Shown piece by piece: positions 1 to 10,325 of a stretch of 64,000 nucleotides of DNA. Position 1 is the first letter of the stretch; each line of letters begins with the position of its first letter. The position numbers were made by a program, and so were the translations under genes. Under the pieces are notes generated by a model. It did not search any database and had not been told where the DNA came from. It was given only the letters and a program-made list of their open reading frames with translations. Origin of the DNA: an uncultured Pelagibacteraceae bacterium (GTDB lineage: Bacteria > Pseudomonadota > Alphaproteobacteria > Pelagibacterales > Pelagibacteraceae); NCBI GenBank assembly GCA_902617625.1, contig CACMXJ010000003.1, forward strand, positions 1 through 64,000. Reading direction: 5' to 3'.

Positions 1-152
1 GCCTCTTTTTCATACATTTTTTTACTTATAATGTTAATTTTCTGATTTTTTTCCTGTATCATCGTAATTAAGCTCTCAAGCTCATTACAAGTTTCACGTG
101 AAACATTCAAATTGGAAATTTTGGAATAAGAATTTAAAATTAAGTTATCCAT
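1..152 (-). CDS. rsmG: 16S rRNA (guanine527-N7)-methyltransferase RsmG, N-terminal part (truncated by window edge)
   Basis: Reverse-strand translation [51 protein letters not shown] resembles the RsmG N-terminus (..W...INLIS); start overlaps the mnmG stop (TAATG). Confidence 0.8.
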   Translation of the reverse strand, partial: MDNLILNSYSKISNLNVSRETCNELESLITMIQEKNQKINIISKKMYEKE

Positions 153-2023
153 TAAGCTATATGCTTAATAGACTTTCTTTTGACGTGTGACAACAAAATA
201 TATACAGCTGCAGGAGTTATACCATCGATTCTTAAGGCTTGACCCATAGTTTTAGGCCTTATTTCTTTGAATTTAGCTTTTACTTCATTAGAAAGGCCTG
301 AAAATTGATCATAATCAATATTATCTGGTATTGTTAAATTCTCATCTCGTTTAAAAGCTAAAATATCGGCATTTTGTTTCTTTAAATATCCTCTGTAATG
401 AGAGTTGATCTCAATCTGCTCATCAATTTCATTCCCATAATCAGCGATTTCAGGCCAAATATTCCTTATTTTTGTCATATCAACACTTTTTTGAGTAAGA
501 ATTTCCTCTGCTGATCTAAAAACACCATCTTTTGCTATTTTTATTCCAAATTTATCTGCCTTAGAGGGTGAAATGTTTAAATTAGACATTTGGAGAGATA
601 TTTTGCTTAATTTATTGAATTTGTCTTCAAAGAGTTGTTTTCTAGTTTCTGATATTAAACCAATTTTAATTCCTTTATTGGTAAGTCTTAAATCTGCATT
701 ATCTGACCTAAGACTTAGTCTATATTCTGCCCGAGATGTAAACATTCTATAGGGCTCTGCAACACCTTTGGTAACCAAATCATCTATCATAACCCCAATG
801 TAAGCATCTGATCTATCTAATATGAAAGGCTCCATATTTTTTAAAGATAGAGCAGCATTAATTCCTGCTATAAGTCCCTGAGCAGCTGCTTCCTCATAAC
901 CAGTAGTTCCATTAATTTGACCAGCGAGATAAAGATTTTTTATTTTTTTTGTCTCCAGCGTTAAAAAGAGCTCTCTAGGGTCAATATAATCATATTCAAT
1001 AGCATATCCTGGTCTAATCACTTTTACATTCTCTAAACCATTGATATTGTTGAGTATTTCATGTTGCACAACCTCAGGTAGAGATGTAGATATGCCATTT
1101 GGGTAAATAGTATGATCATTTAGACCCTCAGGCTCTAGAAATATTTGATGTCTTGTCTTATCAGCGAATTTTACTATTTTGTCCTCAATAGAGGGACAAT
1201 ATCTAGGACCAACACCTTGTATGCTTCCGGAATACATTGCACTTTTAGATAAATTCTTTTCAATTATTTTATGAACTCTCTCGTTAGTATAAGTCATGGA
1301 ACAAGACACTTGTTTGTTTAAATTTTTTTTGGTCAGAAAAGAAAAAAAATATGGGTCTTGATCAGCAAATTGTTTTTCCAAGTTTTCAAAATTAATTGTT
1401 CTGGAATCTAATCTAGGAGGTGTCCCTGTTTTTAATCTTCCAATTTTGAAGTTATACTTTTCTAACTGTTCACTTAAACCTGTACTCGGTTTTTCATTAA
1501 ATCGTCCAGCAGGAGTTCTTTCATCGCCTATATGTATCAAACCATTTAAAAAAGTGCCTGTTGTTAAGATTAACTTGTTACAACTCACTTTGTTACCTTT
1601 AAGTGTGATAAATGCACTTATTTGGTTATTTTCAAAAATAAACTTTACTACAGGATCAGAAAAAATGCTTAAATTACAGTAGTTTACAAGTTTTTCTTGC
1701 ATAAATTTTCGATATAATGATCTGTCAGACTGAGTTCGTGGTCCTCTTACCGCTGGTCCTCTACTTCTATTTAATAACCTAAATTGTATTCCTGACTTGT
1801 CAGTAACCTCTCCCATAACACCATCTAAAGCATCTATTTCTCTAACCAAGTGCCCTTTACCTAAGCCTCCTATAGCTGGATTACATGACATTTCCCCAAT
1901 TGTATTTTTGTTATGCGTGAATAAAGCTGTATCTACCCCCAGTCTAGCTGAAGCCGCTGCAGCTTCACAACCAGCATGACCACCTCCAATAACAACTACA
2001 TCAAATCGTAAATCTTTTTTCAT
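152..2023 (-). CDS. mnmG: tRNA uridine-5-carboxymethylaminomethyl(34) synthesis enzyme MnmG
   Basis: 623 aa; [26 protein letters not shown] motif, [22 protein letters not shown], full-length MnmG/GidA. Confidence 0.98.
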   Translation of the reverse strand: MKKDLRFDVVVIGGGHAGCEAAAASARLGVDTALFTHNKNTIGEMSCNPAIGGLGKGHLVREIDALDGVMGEVTDKSGIQFRLLNRSRGPAVRGPRTQSDRSLYRKFMQEKLVNYCNLSIFSDPVVKFIFENNQISAFITLKGNKVSCNKLILTTGTFLNGLIHIGDERTPAGRFNEKPSTGLSEQLEKYNFKIGRLKTGTPPRLDSRTINFENLEKQFADQDPYFFSFLTKKNLNKQVSCSMTYTNERVHKIIEKNLSKSAMYSGSIQGVGPRYCPSIEDKIVKFADKTRHQIFLEPEGLNDHTIYPNGISTSLPEVVQHEILNNINGLENVKVIRPGYAIEYDYIDPRELFLTLETKKIKNLYLAGQINGTTGYEEAAAQGLIAGINAALSLKNMEPFILDRSDAYIGVMIDDLVTKGVAEPYRMFTSRAEYRLSLRSDNADLRLTNKGIKIGLISETRKQLFEDKFNKLSKISLQMSNLNISPSKADKFGIKIAKDGVFRSAEEILTQKSVDMTKIRNIWPEIADYGNEIDEQIEINSHYRGYLKKQNADILAFKRDENLTIPDNIDYDQFSGLSNEVKAKFKEIRPKTMGQALRIDGITPAAVYILLSHVKRKSIKHIA

Positions 2024-2138
2024 GAGCTAAATTTATATTCGATTATGATATTTACAAGATTTCTGTTTTTATTTTAAAAAAAGTCTTATTTAACAGCAAA
2101 AATCGACAAAAAGGATCGAAAAACCAATAAAAATGCTA

Positions 2139-3470
2139 TTATTTTCCAATGCAAAAATCATTGAAAATACTACCTAATATCTCCTCTACATCAACTTTAC
2201 CAACAATCATACCTAGTTGTCTTGTGGCTAACCTTAAATCCTCAGCACCTTTATCAAAATCTTTTTTATCATTTTTGTCTGAAAAATTTTTCAAGTGTTC
2301 AACACACTGTAGCAAATGTTGTCTATGCCTTTCTCTTGTAATTAAGATATCTTCCTCTGAAATAAATTTATTTTCTAAATGGTTTTTTATTTTAGAAATT
2401 AATTTATCTATATTTAGATTTTCTTTGAGTGAAATCAAAACATGATTAAATTTAAAGACTTCAGGGTCTAATTCTTCTTTCAACAGATCTGATTTATTAA
2501 TGACTAAAATTGCGTCTTTTTTTAATAAATCGTTCAAAAATCCTTTAAAATCTGTACTTTTAGCATCCACCACTACTAGTTTTAGATCAGCATTTTCAGC
2601 CTTTTTTAATGATAATTTTATTCCTTTTTTTTCAATTTCATCTTTGGAGTCTCTTATGCCCGCTGTATCTGAAATTATAACTGGATAACCATCTATGTTT
2701 AAATGTGTTTCAATAACGTCTCTTGTGGTACCAGCAATTTCAGAGACTATAGCAACTTCCCTGTTTGATAAATTATTTAATAGACTAGACTTACCGGCAT
2801 TGGTTGGACCTACAATTGCAATTTTAAAACCTTCACGAATTATCTCCCCAACTTTTTGATCATTTAAAATTTTCTTGATCTCATTTAAGACGTTCAATGA
2901 ATCCTTTTTTATCTTTTTTAAGTTTTCTTCTGGCAAATCCTCCTCAGGGAAATCTATTTTTGCCTCTACAAATGACAAAATTTTCAATAATTTTTCTCTT
3001 AACTCATTAAATTTTTCTGAAGATTTTCCTTTCATCATTTTTACAGCTTGCAATCTCTGAATTTCAGTTTCTGCGGAGATCAAATCAGCTATACTCTCTG
3101 CTTTTAATAAATTTATTTTACCATTTTGAAAAGCAAGCTTCGTAAATTCACCTGGCTCTGCTAATCTACAATTTTCAACTTTTGAAATTTCATTTTGAAG
3201 AGCCAATACTACAGCCTTGCCTCCATGTACATGAATCTCAGCCATATCTTCTCCTGTGTAGCTCTGAGGGCCTGGAAACCATATAATAACGCCTTCATCA
3301 ATCAGCTCAGAAGTGTTGAAATTGTTTATTTTTCGAAGAGTTGCCATTCTTGGCTTAGGAATTTCTTTATTCGTAAGTTTTTTCAGTACCTTAGAGGTCT
3401 CTGAGCCTGAAATTCTGATTACTGCAACACCAGACACACCAGGGCCAGAGGATAAAGCGTAAATAGTCAT
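2139..3470 (-). CDS. mnmE: tRNA modification GTPase MnmE
   Basis: 443 aa; GPTNAGKSSLLN P-loop, EIAGTTRDVIE, C-terminal CIGK. Confidence 0.98.
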   Translation of the reverse strand: MTIYALSSGPGVSGVAVIRISGSETSKVLKKLTNKEIPKPRMATLRKINNFNTSELIDEGVIIWFPGPQSYTGEDMAEIHVHGGKAVVLALQNEISKVENCRLAEPGEFTKLAFQNGKINLLKAESIADLISAETEIQRLQAVKMMKGKSSEKFNELREKLLKILSFVEAKIDFPEEDLPEENLKKIKKDSLNVLNEIKKILNDQKVGEIIREGFKIAIVGPTNAGKSSLLNNLSNREVAIVSEIAGTTRDVIETHLNIDGYPVIISDTAGIRDSKDEIEKKGIKLSLKKAENADLKLVVVDAKSTDFKGFLNDLLKKDAILVINKSDLLKEELDPEVFKFNHVLISLKENLNIDKLISKIKNHLENKFISEEDILITRERHRQHLLQCVEHLKNFSDKNDKKDFDKGAEDLRLATRQLGMIVGKVDVEEILGSIFNDFCIGK

Positions 3471-3512
3471 AAATTTATTATAACTTTAATTTACTTAGAA
3501 AGAAAAACGAAA

Positions 3513-4781
3513 TTATGATGGTCTATTCATAGAGTTAAAAAACTCTGCATTATTTTTAGTATCTTTTAATTTTGAACTTATAAATTCGATAGCATCCATA
3601 GTGCCCATTGGAGCAATAATACGTCTAAGAACATTCATTTTTTGTAAATCGTTTTTATCAAAAAGTAATTCCTCTCTTCTGGTTCCAGATTTAGTTATAT
3701 CTATAGCTGGGTAAATTCTTTTGTCTGCGATTTTTCTATCAAGAACTGTTTCACTATTACCAGTGCCCTTAAATTCTTCGAAGATTACTTCATCCATTCG
3801 ACTACCAGTATCTATCAATGCTGTGGATATAATTGTTAATGATCCACCCTCTTCTATATTTCTAGCTGCACCAAAAAATCTTTTTGGTCTTTGCAATGCA
3901 TTAGCATCAACACCTCCTGTTAAAACTTTTCCAGAACTTGGAATTACTGCATTATAAGCCCTTCCTAATCTTGTAATTGAGTCTAATAAAATGACCACAT
4001 CCTTTTTATGCTCTGTTAGTCTTTTAGCTTTTTCAATAACCATTTCTGCTACAGCTACGTGCCTTTGCGCTGGCTCATCGAAAGTAGAACTTATTACCTC
4101 GCCTTTTACAGTTCTCTGCATATCTGTAACTTCCTCTGGCCGTTCGTCGATAAGTAAAACTATTAGATAACATTCTGGATAATTTTTAGCTATTGAGTTA
4201 GCTATACTTTGTAAAATCATAGTTTTTCCAGCCTTAGGAGGTGAAATAATTATTGATCTTTGTCCTTTTCCTATCGGACTTACTAAGTCTATTAACCTTG
4301 GTGTTAAGTCCTGCTTTTTGTCAGGTTTTGTCATCTCAACTTCCATAACCAATTGCTTATCTGGATATAAAGGAGTTAAGTTATCAAATGCTATTTTGTG
4401 CCTAGACTTATCTGGCTCCTCAAAATTAATTTTACTTACTTGTAAAAGAGCAAAATATCTTTCACCTTCTTTTGGTGCTCTCACAGGACCTTCTACTGTA
4501 TCCCCAGTTCTTAGACCAAATTTTCTTATCTGACTAGGGCTGACATAAATATCATCAGGTCCAGGAAGATAATTTGATTCCATTGCTCTTAAAAAACCGA
4601 ATCCGTCTTGGAGCAATTGCAAAACACCAGCACCAGTAATTTCCTCTTTTTCAGCTACCTTTTTCAAAATAGCAAAAAGAATTTCTTGCTTTCTTAGTGT
4701 GCTTGCATTCTCAATACCTAGCTCCTCTGCTTGAGTAATTAATTGTTCAGATGATTTAAGTTTTAATTCTTGAATGTTCAT
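3513..4781 (-). CDS. rho: Transcription termination factor Rho
   Basis: 422 aa; [43 protein letters not shown]; Walker [21 protein letters not shown]. Confidence 0.98.
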   Translation of the reverse strand: MNIQELKLKSSEQLITQAEELGIENASTLRKQEILFAILKKVAEKEEITGAGVLQLLQDGFGFLRAMESNYLPGPDDIYVSPSQIRKFGLRTGDTVEGPVRAPKEGERYFALLQVSKINFEEPDKSRHKIAFDNLTPLYPDKQLVMEVEMTKPDKKQDLTPRLIDLVSPIGKGQRSIIISPPKAGKTMILQSIANSIAKNYPECYLIVLLIDERPEEVTDMQRTVKGEVISSTFDEPAQRHVAVAEMVIEKAKRLTEHKKDVVILLDSITRLGRAYNAVIPSSGKVLTGGVDANALQRPKRFFGAARNIEEGGSLTIISTALIDTGSRMDEVIFEEFKGTGNSETVLDRKIADKRIYPAIDITKSGTRREELLFDKNDLQKMNVLRRIIAPMGTMDAIEFISSKLKDTKNNAEFFNSMNRPS

Positions 4782-4846
4782 GATTAAAAATTATTAAGGA
4801 CTTAATAATGGTGAAAAGTATATATACTATTTATAAATATTCAACC

Positions 4847-5281
4847 CTAGATAGGCTTAAAAACTACCACAAATATGATTAATATAAGCAATAATGTGGG
4901 TATTTCATTAATAAATCGATAAAATTTATGTGAATGAGTATTAAGATCTAATTTAAATTGTCCTAAAATTCGACCCAGATATAAATGATAAATCGTTAAT
5001 AAAACCACAAATATAAGCTTTAAAATCATCCAAGTTTGCCCAAGTTGTTGAAATCCTATTTCGTGGATTAATAATAAACCAAATAACCATGACAGTATCA
5101 TTGCTGGTGTCATAATATAAAAAAAAAGTTTTCTTTCCATAACCTTAAATACATCTGACATAATTGGCTGATTGCTGTTTTGAGAATGATAAACAAAAAT
5201 TCTTGGAAGATATAGTAATCCAGCCATCCAAGAAATTACTGCTATTAAGTGTAATGATTTAAACAATAAATAGGTATTCAT
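4847..5281 (-). CDS. hemJ: HemJ-type protoporphyrinogen IX oxidase (UPF0093 membrane protein)
   Basis: 144 aa; LFKSLHLIAVISWMAGLLYLPRIFVYH and FRFxNEIPTLLLI-like C-terminus; next to hemH/hemE. Confidence 0.88.
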   Translation of the reverse strand: MNTYLLFKSLHLIAVISWMAGLLYLPRIFVYHSQNSNQPIMSDVFKVMERKLFFYIMTPAMILSWLFGLLLIHEIGFQQLGQTWMILKLIFVVLLTIYHLYLGRILGQFKLDLNTHSHKFYRFINEIPTLLLILIIFVVVFKPI

Positions 5282-5284
5282 TAG

Positions 5285-6283
5285 TTAAGTGTTTTTTTGG
5301 ATTAAAGATTTTAATAAAAATATATGATCATCGTTATCATTCAAACACGGCACCATATCAAAGTTTTCTCCACCAGACTCTAAAAAGCTCTCTTTTCCTT
5401 GAATTTGGATTTCTTCTAAAGTTTCAACACAGTCGGAAGAAAATCCCGGGCATATAGCTAAAACATTTTTTTTACCTTCTTTAGGTAAATTTTCTAAAGT
5501 TTTGTCTGTATAGGGTTGAAGCCATTTCTCAGGACCAAATCTAGATTGGAATGTTGTCTTAATTTCAACTGAGGTAAACTTTTCTGATATTAGTCTCGTT
5601 GTCTTGTGACAATAGCAATGATAAGGATCGCCTTTATCAAAATATTTTTGTGGTATTCCATGATAAGAAGCTAATATCAAATCCGGCTTCCAATTTATTT
5701 CTTTGATTTTCTTATTCAAAGAATTTACAAGCGCTTCTATATATAATGGATCCGACTCATAATGCGGCACTATTTTTAGAGATGGCTGCCATCTCATTTT
5801 CATAAGAGTTCTATATACTTCGTCACAGACAGTTGCAGTGGTTGCCGCGGCATATTGAGGATAAAGTGGGAGAATTGTTAAATTTTCACAACCCATTTCA
5901 TGAAGGGTTGCTATTTTGCTTTTTATGCTAGGATTTCCATATCTCATTGCGTAATCAATTATTAAATTTTTTTCAGATATTAGGTTTGAAAGTTTTTCTG
6001 CTTGCTTTTGTGTATAATATAAAAGAGGAGAAATGTTTTTGTCTTTCATCCAAATTTCTTTGTAAGCTTTGGCTGTTTTAGATGGCCGAAAGGTTAATAT
6101 AAAAACATTTAATATGATTTGCCAAATTATTGGATTAACTTCGATTACTCTTCCATCCGATAAAAATTCTTTTAGATATTTTCTTATATCAAACCAACTT
6201 GTTGAGTCAGGTGTTCCAAGATTAATAATTAAGACTCCAGTTTTTCCAAAATTAACCGGTGGGTGTTCTACTTTTTTTTCCAT
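5285..6283 (-). CDS. hemH: Ferrochelatase
   Basis: 332 aa; GVLIINLGTPDS, SYHGIPQKYFDKGDPYHCYCHKTTRL, FQSRFGPEKWLQPYTD. Confidence 0.97.
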   Translation of the reverse strand: MEKKVEHPPVNFGKTGVLIINLGTPDSTSWFDIRKYLKEFLSDGRVIEVNPIIWQIILNVFILTFRPSKTAKAYKEIWMKDKNISPLLYYTQKQAEKLSNLISEKNLIIDYAMRYGNPSIKSKIATLHEMGCENLTILPLYPQYAAATTATVCDEVYRTLMKMRWQPSLKIVPHYESDPLYIEALVNSLNKKIKEINWKPDLILASYHGIPQKYFDKGDPYHCYCHKTTRLISEKFTSVEIKTTFQSRFGPEKWLQPYTDKTLENLPKEGKKNVLAICPGFSSDCVETLEEIQIQGKESFLESGGENFDMVPCLNDNDDHIFLLKSLIQKNT

Positions 6284-7284
6284 TAATAATCCTTTACGGT
6301 TTTTACTAAGTAATCCATCATATTAGGGTCCGTTTCTGGAAGAACGCCATGCCCTAAATTAAATATATATGGATGATCTTTAAATATATCCAAATATTTC
6401 TTTGTTTCTTTTTTTAAGTTTTCTTTATTAGAAAGTAAAACTTTTGGATCCATTCCACCTTGAACAGGAATTTTTATTTCTTTATTAATTTTTGTTGGAT
6501 CAACCTCATAATCAATACAAATTGTGTCCGGTTTTATAATTTCACAATAGTCCTTATAATTTCTAATACCTCTTGGAAAGCAAATAACAGGTATATTTAA
6601 AGATTTAGTGTAATTAACCAAGCTTAGAGTGGGGTCATAGATATAATAAGGTAAATCTTTTTCTTTTAACAGACCAGCCCAACTATCAAAAATTTGAATT
6701 ATCTGAGCACCATTTTCAATTTGATTTTTAATGTGTATTTTTAAAAATTTATCTAAAATTTTTAGAACTTTATCAATTAAAAATTTGTCCTCGAAAAAAT
6801 TTTCATTCAAGCTTAATTTTGGTGATTTTTTATTAATCATATAAACTAATAAAGTCCACGGTGCTCCGACAAAGCCTATAGTAGTTTTATTTTTTGTAAA
6901 TTGGGAGCTACTAACTAATTTAATTAATTTATAAATAGGAGATAATTTTTCTACAAATTCAACTTCTTCAATATTCGAAATTTCTTTTAAGTCTAAGTTA
7001 CCAAGTAATGGGCCAAAATTTTTTTTAAATTCAACGATTTGGTTTAAACCATATGGTAACATTAAGATATCAGAAAAAATAATTGCTGCATCCAAATTGA
7101 ATCTTTTTAAGGGTTGTAAAGTGATCTCACTTGATAATTTTTCGTTAAGACATAATTTAATAAAATCAGGATTTTGTTTTCTTATTTTTCTAAATTCTGG
7201 TAAATATCTACCAGCTTGTCTCATTATCCAAATAGGATTAATATCACTTTTCTTGTTTATTATTACTTCTTCAATTGGAGACAT
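6283..7284 (-). CDS. hemE: Uroporphyrinogen decarboxylase
   Basis: 333 aa; PIWIMRQAGRYLPEFR, FSDILMLPYGL, NLGHGVLPETDP. Confidence 0.97.
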   Translation of the reverse strand: MSPIEEVIINKKSDINPIWIMRQAGRYLPEFRKIRKQNPDFIKLCLNEKLSSEITLQPLKRFNLDAAIIFSDILMLPYGLNQIVEFKKNFGPLLGNLDLKEISNIEEVEFVEKLSPIYKLIKLVSSSQFTKNKTTIGFVGAPWTLLVYMINKKSPKLSLNENFFEDKFLIDKVLKILDKFLKIHIKNQIENGAQIIQIFDSWAGLLKEKDLPYYIYDPTLSLVNYTKSLNIPVICFPRGIRNYKDYCEIIKPDTICIDYEVDPTKINKEIKIPVQGGMDPKVLLSNKENLKKETKKYLDIFKDHPYIFNLGHGVLPETDPNMMDYLVKTVKDY

Positions 7285-7347
7285 ATTAATGATTAAATAT
7301 AATTAATTGTAATGTTAGTATATTCTGTGAATAATGGTGATTATATT

Positions 7348-7360
7348 TATTGAACATTTT
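7348..7360. repeat. Left arm of 13 bp perfect inverted repeat TATTGAACATTTT in putative oriC
   Basis: Reverse complement AAAATGTTCAATA occurs exactly at 7518-7530. Confidence 0.9.
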
Positions 7361-7517
7361 ATAAACAGTTTATTAACATTTAAGATTTTAATTTTAATAA
7401 ATATATACACAAAATTGAAGCTTATTAACTAAATACACCAAATGATTACTGGAGATTTTAACATGTTTAATTTTGTTAATAAAAGCATTGTTTTACAACA
7501 TAAATTTTAAAATATGG

Positions 7518-7530
7518 AAAATGTTCAATA
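7518..7530. repeat. Right arm of 13 bp perfect inverted repeat AAAATGTTCAATA in putative oriC
   Basis: Reverse complement of 7348-7360. Confidence 0.9.
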
Positions 7531-7566
7531 TGATAAAAATAGTACAAATTTATACACATATTATAC

Positions 7567-8391
7567 ATGACTAACTTATATCAAATTTATCTTATATCAG
7601 ATGCAACTGGTGAAACTCTTGATCGTATTTTTATAGCTATCAAAGCTCAATTTAAGAATATAAATTATAAAATACATACATATTCTTTTACCAGAACAGA
7701 AAATCAAATTATAAAAATTTTAGAGAGCGCAGAAAAGGAAAAAAATTCAATAATTTTATACTCCATTGTTGATAGTAATCTGGCAAAATTTCTTGCAAAA
7801 AATAGTGACATGAAAAAAATTCCATGTTTTGGAGTGTTAGGCGATTTAATATTAAGTTTTTCAAAACTTTTAAATCAAAAAGCCTCACACCAACCAAGTG
7901 GACAATACGCTCTTGATGAAGAATATTATAAAAGAATTGAAGCAATTCAATTTACGATGAACCATGATGACGGAAATCTTGTAAAAGGAATAAAAGAGTC
8001 TGATATAATTTTGTTGGGAGTAAGTAGAACAAGTAAGACCCCAACCGCAATCTTTTTAGCTAATAAAGGTTTTAAAACATCCAACATACCCTTAATAAAT
8101 GAAAATTCTTTACCAGAAGTTTTAAAAGAAAACCCTAAAATCTCATGCATTATTGGATTAAATACTGAGCCAGAAAGGCTTGTGGAGATTAGAAAAAACA
8201 GGATGAATTCTCTTAAGGAAAATAAAAATAAATTATATACAAATTTAGAACAAATTAAAAAAGAAGTAGATATGGCAAAAAATACTTTTAAAAAATATAA
8301 ATGGCCATTCATCGATGTGACACGAAAATCTGTAGAAGAAACCGCAGCTTCTGTAATCAAAATATACGAAATATATAAAGAAAATGCCTAA
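7567..8391 (+). CDS. ppsR: Pyruvate, phosphate dikinase regulatory protein / kinase-pyrophosphorylase (DUF299)
   Basis: 274 aa; YLISDATGETLDRI, GVSRTSKTPTAIFLANKGFKTSNIPLI. Confidence 0.95.
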   Translation: MTNLYQIYLISDATGETLDRIFIAIKAQFKNINYKIHTYSFTRTENQIIKILESAEKEKNSIILYSIVDSNLAKFLAKNSDMKKIPCFGVLGDLILSFSKLLNQKASHQPSGQYALDEEYYKRIEAIQFTMNHDDGNLVKGIKESDIILLGVSRTSKTPTAIFLANKGFKTSNIPLINENSLPEVLKENPKISCIIGLNTEPERLVEIRKNRMNSLKENKNKLYTNLEQIKKEVDMAKNTFKKYKWPFIDVTRKSVEETAASVIKIYEIYKENA

Positions 8392-8968
8392 AATTATTCT
8401 AGCTTCTAAAAGCAAGGTTAGAAAAAAAATATTGGACAAAAATGATATTTTAAATGAGGTAAAACCATCAAATATCGATGAAGATATTGTGAAATTAAGT
8501 TTATTAAAAGAAAAAGCTACACCTGAAATCATATCAAAAAATTTAGCTGAATTAAAAGCCAACAAAGTAAGCAACAAATATATTGACGATTTAGTTTTGG
8601 GTGCTGATAGTGTAATTGATTTAGAGGGAGAACTCATATCAAAACCCAACGATAGAAATGAAGCTTTTGAAATTTTGAAAAAACTCAATGGTAAAAAACA
8701 TCATTTAATTAGTTCAGTTTGTATCTCCAAAAACGGATCTATGGTATGGAACTATACCGATAAAGCATTACTGACAATGAAAAAAATGACAGAGGAAGAA
8801 CTAAAAAAATATCTATTAAAAATTTCGGATGAAGCGTTATATGCTTATAATGTTTATCAAATAGAAGGTGAGGGAAGAGATTTATTCTCAAGTATTGATG
8901 GAAATGAAAATACAATAATGGGACTTCCAATTGAAAAAATTAAAAAATATTTAGATAAATATAAATGA
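8384..8968 (+). CDS. maf: Maf-like nucleotide pyrophosphatase
   Basis: 194 aa; IILASKSKVRKKIL, LGADSVIDLEGELISKP, GLPIEKIKKYL. Confidence 0.93.
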   Translation: MPKIILASKSKVRKKILDKNDILNEVKPSNIDEDIVKLSLLKEKATPEIISKNLAELKANKVSNKYIDDLVLGADSVIDLEGELISKPNDRNEAFEILKKLNGKKHHLISSVCISKNGSMVWNYTDKALLTMKKMTEEELKKYLLKISDEALYAYNVYQIEGEGRDLFSSIDGNENTIMGLPIEKIKKYLDKYK

Positions 8969-9759
8969 AAAAATATCTTGTAATTGGAAATCCTATTGAG
9001 CACTCACTATCACCCAAATTACACAATTATTGGTTTGAAAAAAATAATATTAATGCAAATTATGATAGAAAAAAAATAGATAAAAGCGAAATCCCAGGAA
9101 TTATTTCTGAAATTAGGGAGGATAAATTAGATGGAATAAATGTTACTGTTCCTTATAAAAGTGACGTCATTCCTTTTTTAGATACGTTAAGCAAAGAGTC
9201 TCAAATAACACAATCTGTTAATACTATATATAAACAAGATAGAAAACTTATCGGTCATAACACTGATATAAAAGGTTTTGAATTGAGTTTAAAGGAAACT
9301 CAATTTAATTTAGAAAACAAGACAATATTTATATTGGGAGCTGGAGGTGTTGTACCTTCTATAATTTATGCTTTAGAAAAAATAGGTAATTCTAAAATTA
9401 TAGTAAGTAATAGGACTAAGCAAAAAACTGACAACTTAAAAAAATATTTTTCAAATATCAGCGTAGTTGACTGGGGAGATCAACCTGAATTTGATATGAT
9501 TATTAATGCCACTAGTCTAGGCTTAAATAAAGAAGATAACATTGGTTTGAACTTCAAAAATATAAATAAAAAAAAACTATTCTACGATGTTATCTATAAT
9601 CCAAAAGAGACTAATTTTTTAAGAACTGGAAAAGACTTAGGTTGTCAGGTTTCTAATGGTAAAATGATGTTTATTTATCAGGCTTTAGAAGCGTTTAAGT
9701 TATGGCACAAAGTTGAACCAGAAATTAACGAAGAATTAAAGAAATTATTAGATTTATGA
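8965..9759 (+). CDS. aroE: Shikimate dehydrogenase
   Basis: 264 aa; VIGNPIEHSLSPKLHNYWF, GINVTVPYK, GAGGVVPSIIYAL. Confidence 0.96.
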   Translation: MKKYLVIGNPIEHSLSPKLHNYWFEKNNINANYDRKKIDKSEIPGIISEIREDKLDGINVTVPYKSDVIPFLDTLSKESQITQSVNTIYKQDRKLIGHNTDIKGFELSLKETQFNLENKTIFILGAGGVVPSIIYALEKIGNSKIIVSNRTKQKTDNLKKYFSNISVVDWGDQPEFDMIINATSLGLNKEDNIGLNFKNINKKKLFYDVIYNPKETNFLRTGKDLGCQVSNGKMMFIYQALEAFKLWHKVEPEINEELKKLLDL

Positions 9760-10325
9760 AAAGAATAGGCGTTTTAGGAGATATAGGTTCTGGCAAAACT
9801 TACATAGCTAAATCTTTTGGTTTTCCTGTATTTAACGCTGATTTAGAAGTTGCTAAAATTTATAAATATAACAGAAAAGTTTTTCAAAAATTAAAAAAAG
9901 AACTTCCAAATTATTTTGATTCTTTTCCCGTAAAAAAAAAAGAAATTATTAATGCAATTTTATCTAATAGGAAAAATTTAAAAAGAATTATTAAGATTGT
10001 TCATCGTGAAGTTAGAAAAAAAATGAATAATTTTTTAAGAAAGAACAAACATAAAAAATTTGTTGTATTAGACATTCCTCTTCTATTGGAGAATAAAATC
10101 AACAAAAAAAAAGATATATTAATTTTTGTTGAGTCTAAGAAATCAGAAATTTTAAAAAGATTAAAAAAACGAAAAAATTTTAATATGGAAATACTAAATA
10201 ATTTTAAAAAGATGCAACTATCGCTTGTCTTAAAAAAGAAAAAATCTCAATTTATAATTAAGAACAATTTTAAAAAAAATTCTGTTAAAGTTAGGGTAAA
10301 GGAAATTATAAAAAATTTAGTATGA
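9756..10325 (+). CDS. coaE: Dephospho-CoA kinase (divergent, Lys-rich)
   Basis: 189 aa; MKRIGVLGDIGSGKTYIAKSFGFPVFNADLEVAKIY; VVLDIPLLLENK; position between aroE and dnaQ. Confidence 0.9.
   Translation: MKRIGVLGDIGSGKTYIAKSFGFPVFNADLEVAKIYKYNRKVFQKLKKELPNYFDSFPVKKKEIINAILSNRKNLKRIIKIVHREVRKKMNNFLRKNKHKKFVVLDIPLLLENKINKKKDILIFVESKKSEILKRLKKRKNFNMEILNNFKKMQLSLVLKKKKSQFIIKNNFKKNSVKVRVKEIIKNLV

Larger units (their letters stand above)
7285..7566. other. Candidate chromosomal replication origin (oriC)
   Basis: 282 bp AT-rich gap between divergent hemE and ppsR, the conserved alphaproteobacterial oriC neighbourhood; consensus DnaA-box matches TGTGAATAA (7326-7334) and TTATACACA (7550-7558); perfect 13 bp inverted repeat (7348-7360 / 7518-7530). 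Confidence 0.75.

Noticed and set aside
7285-7566. CtrA-type TTAA-N7-TTAA sites in the putative origin
   Set aside because: Many TTAA tetramers occur by AT bias; I did not find a clear correctly spaced pair.
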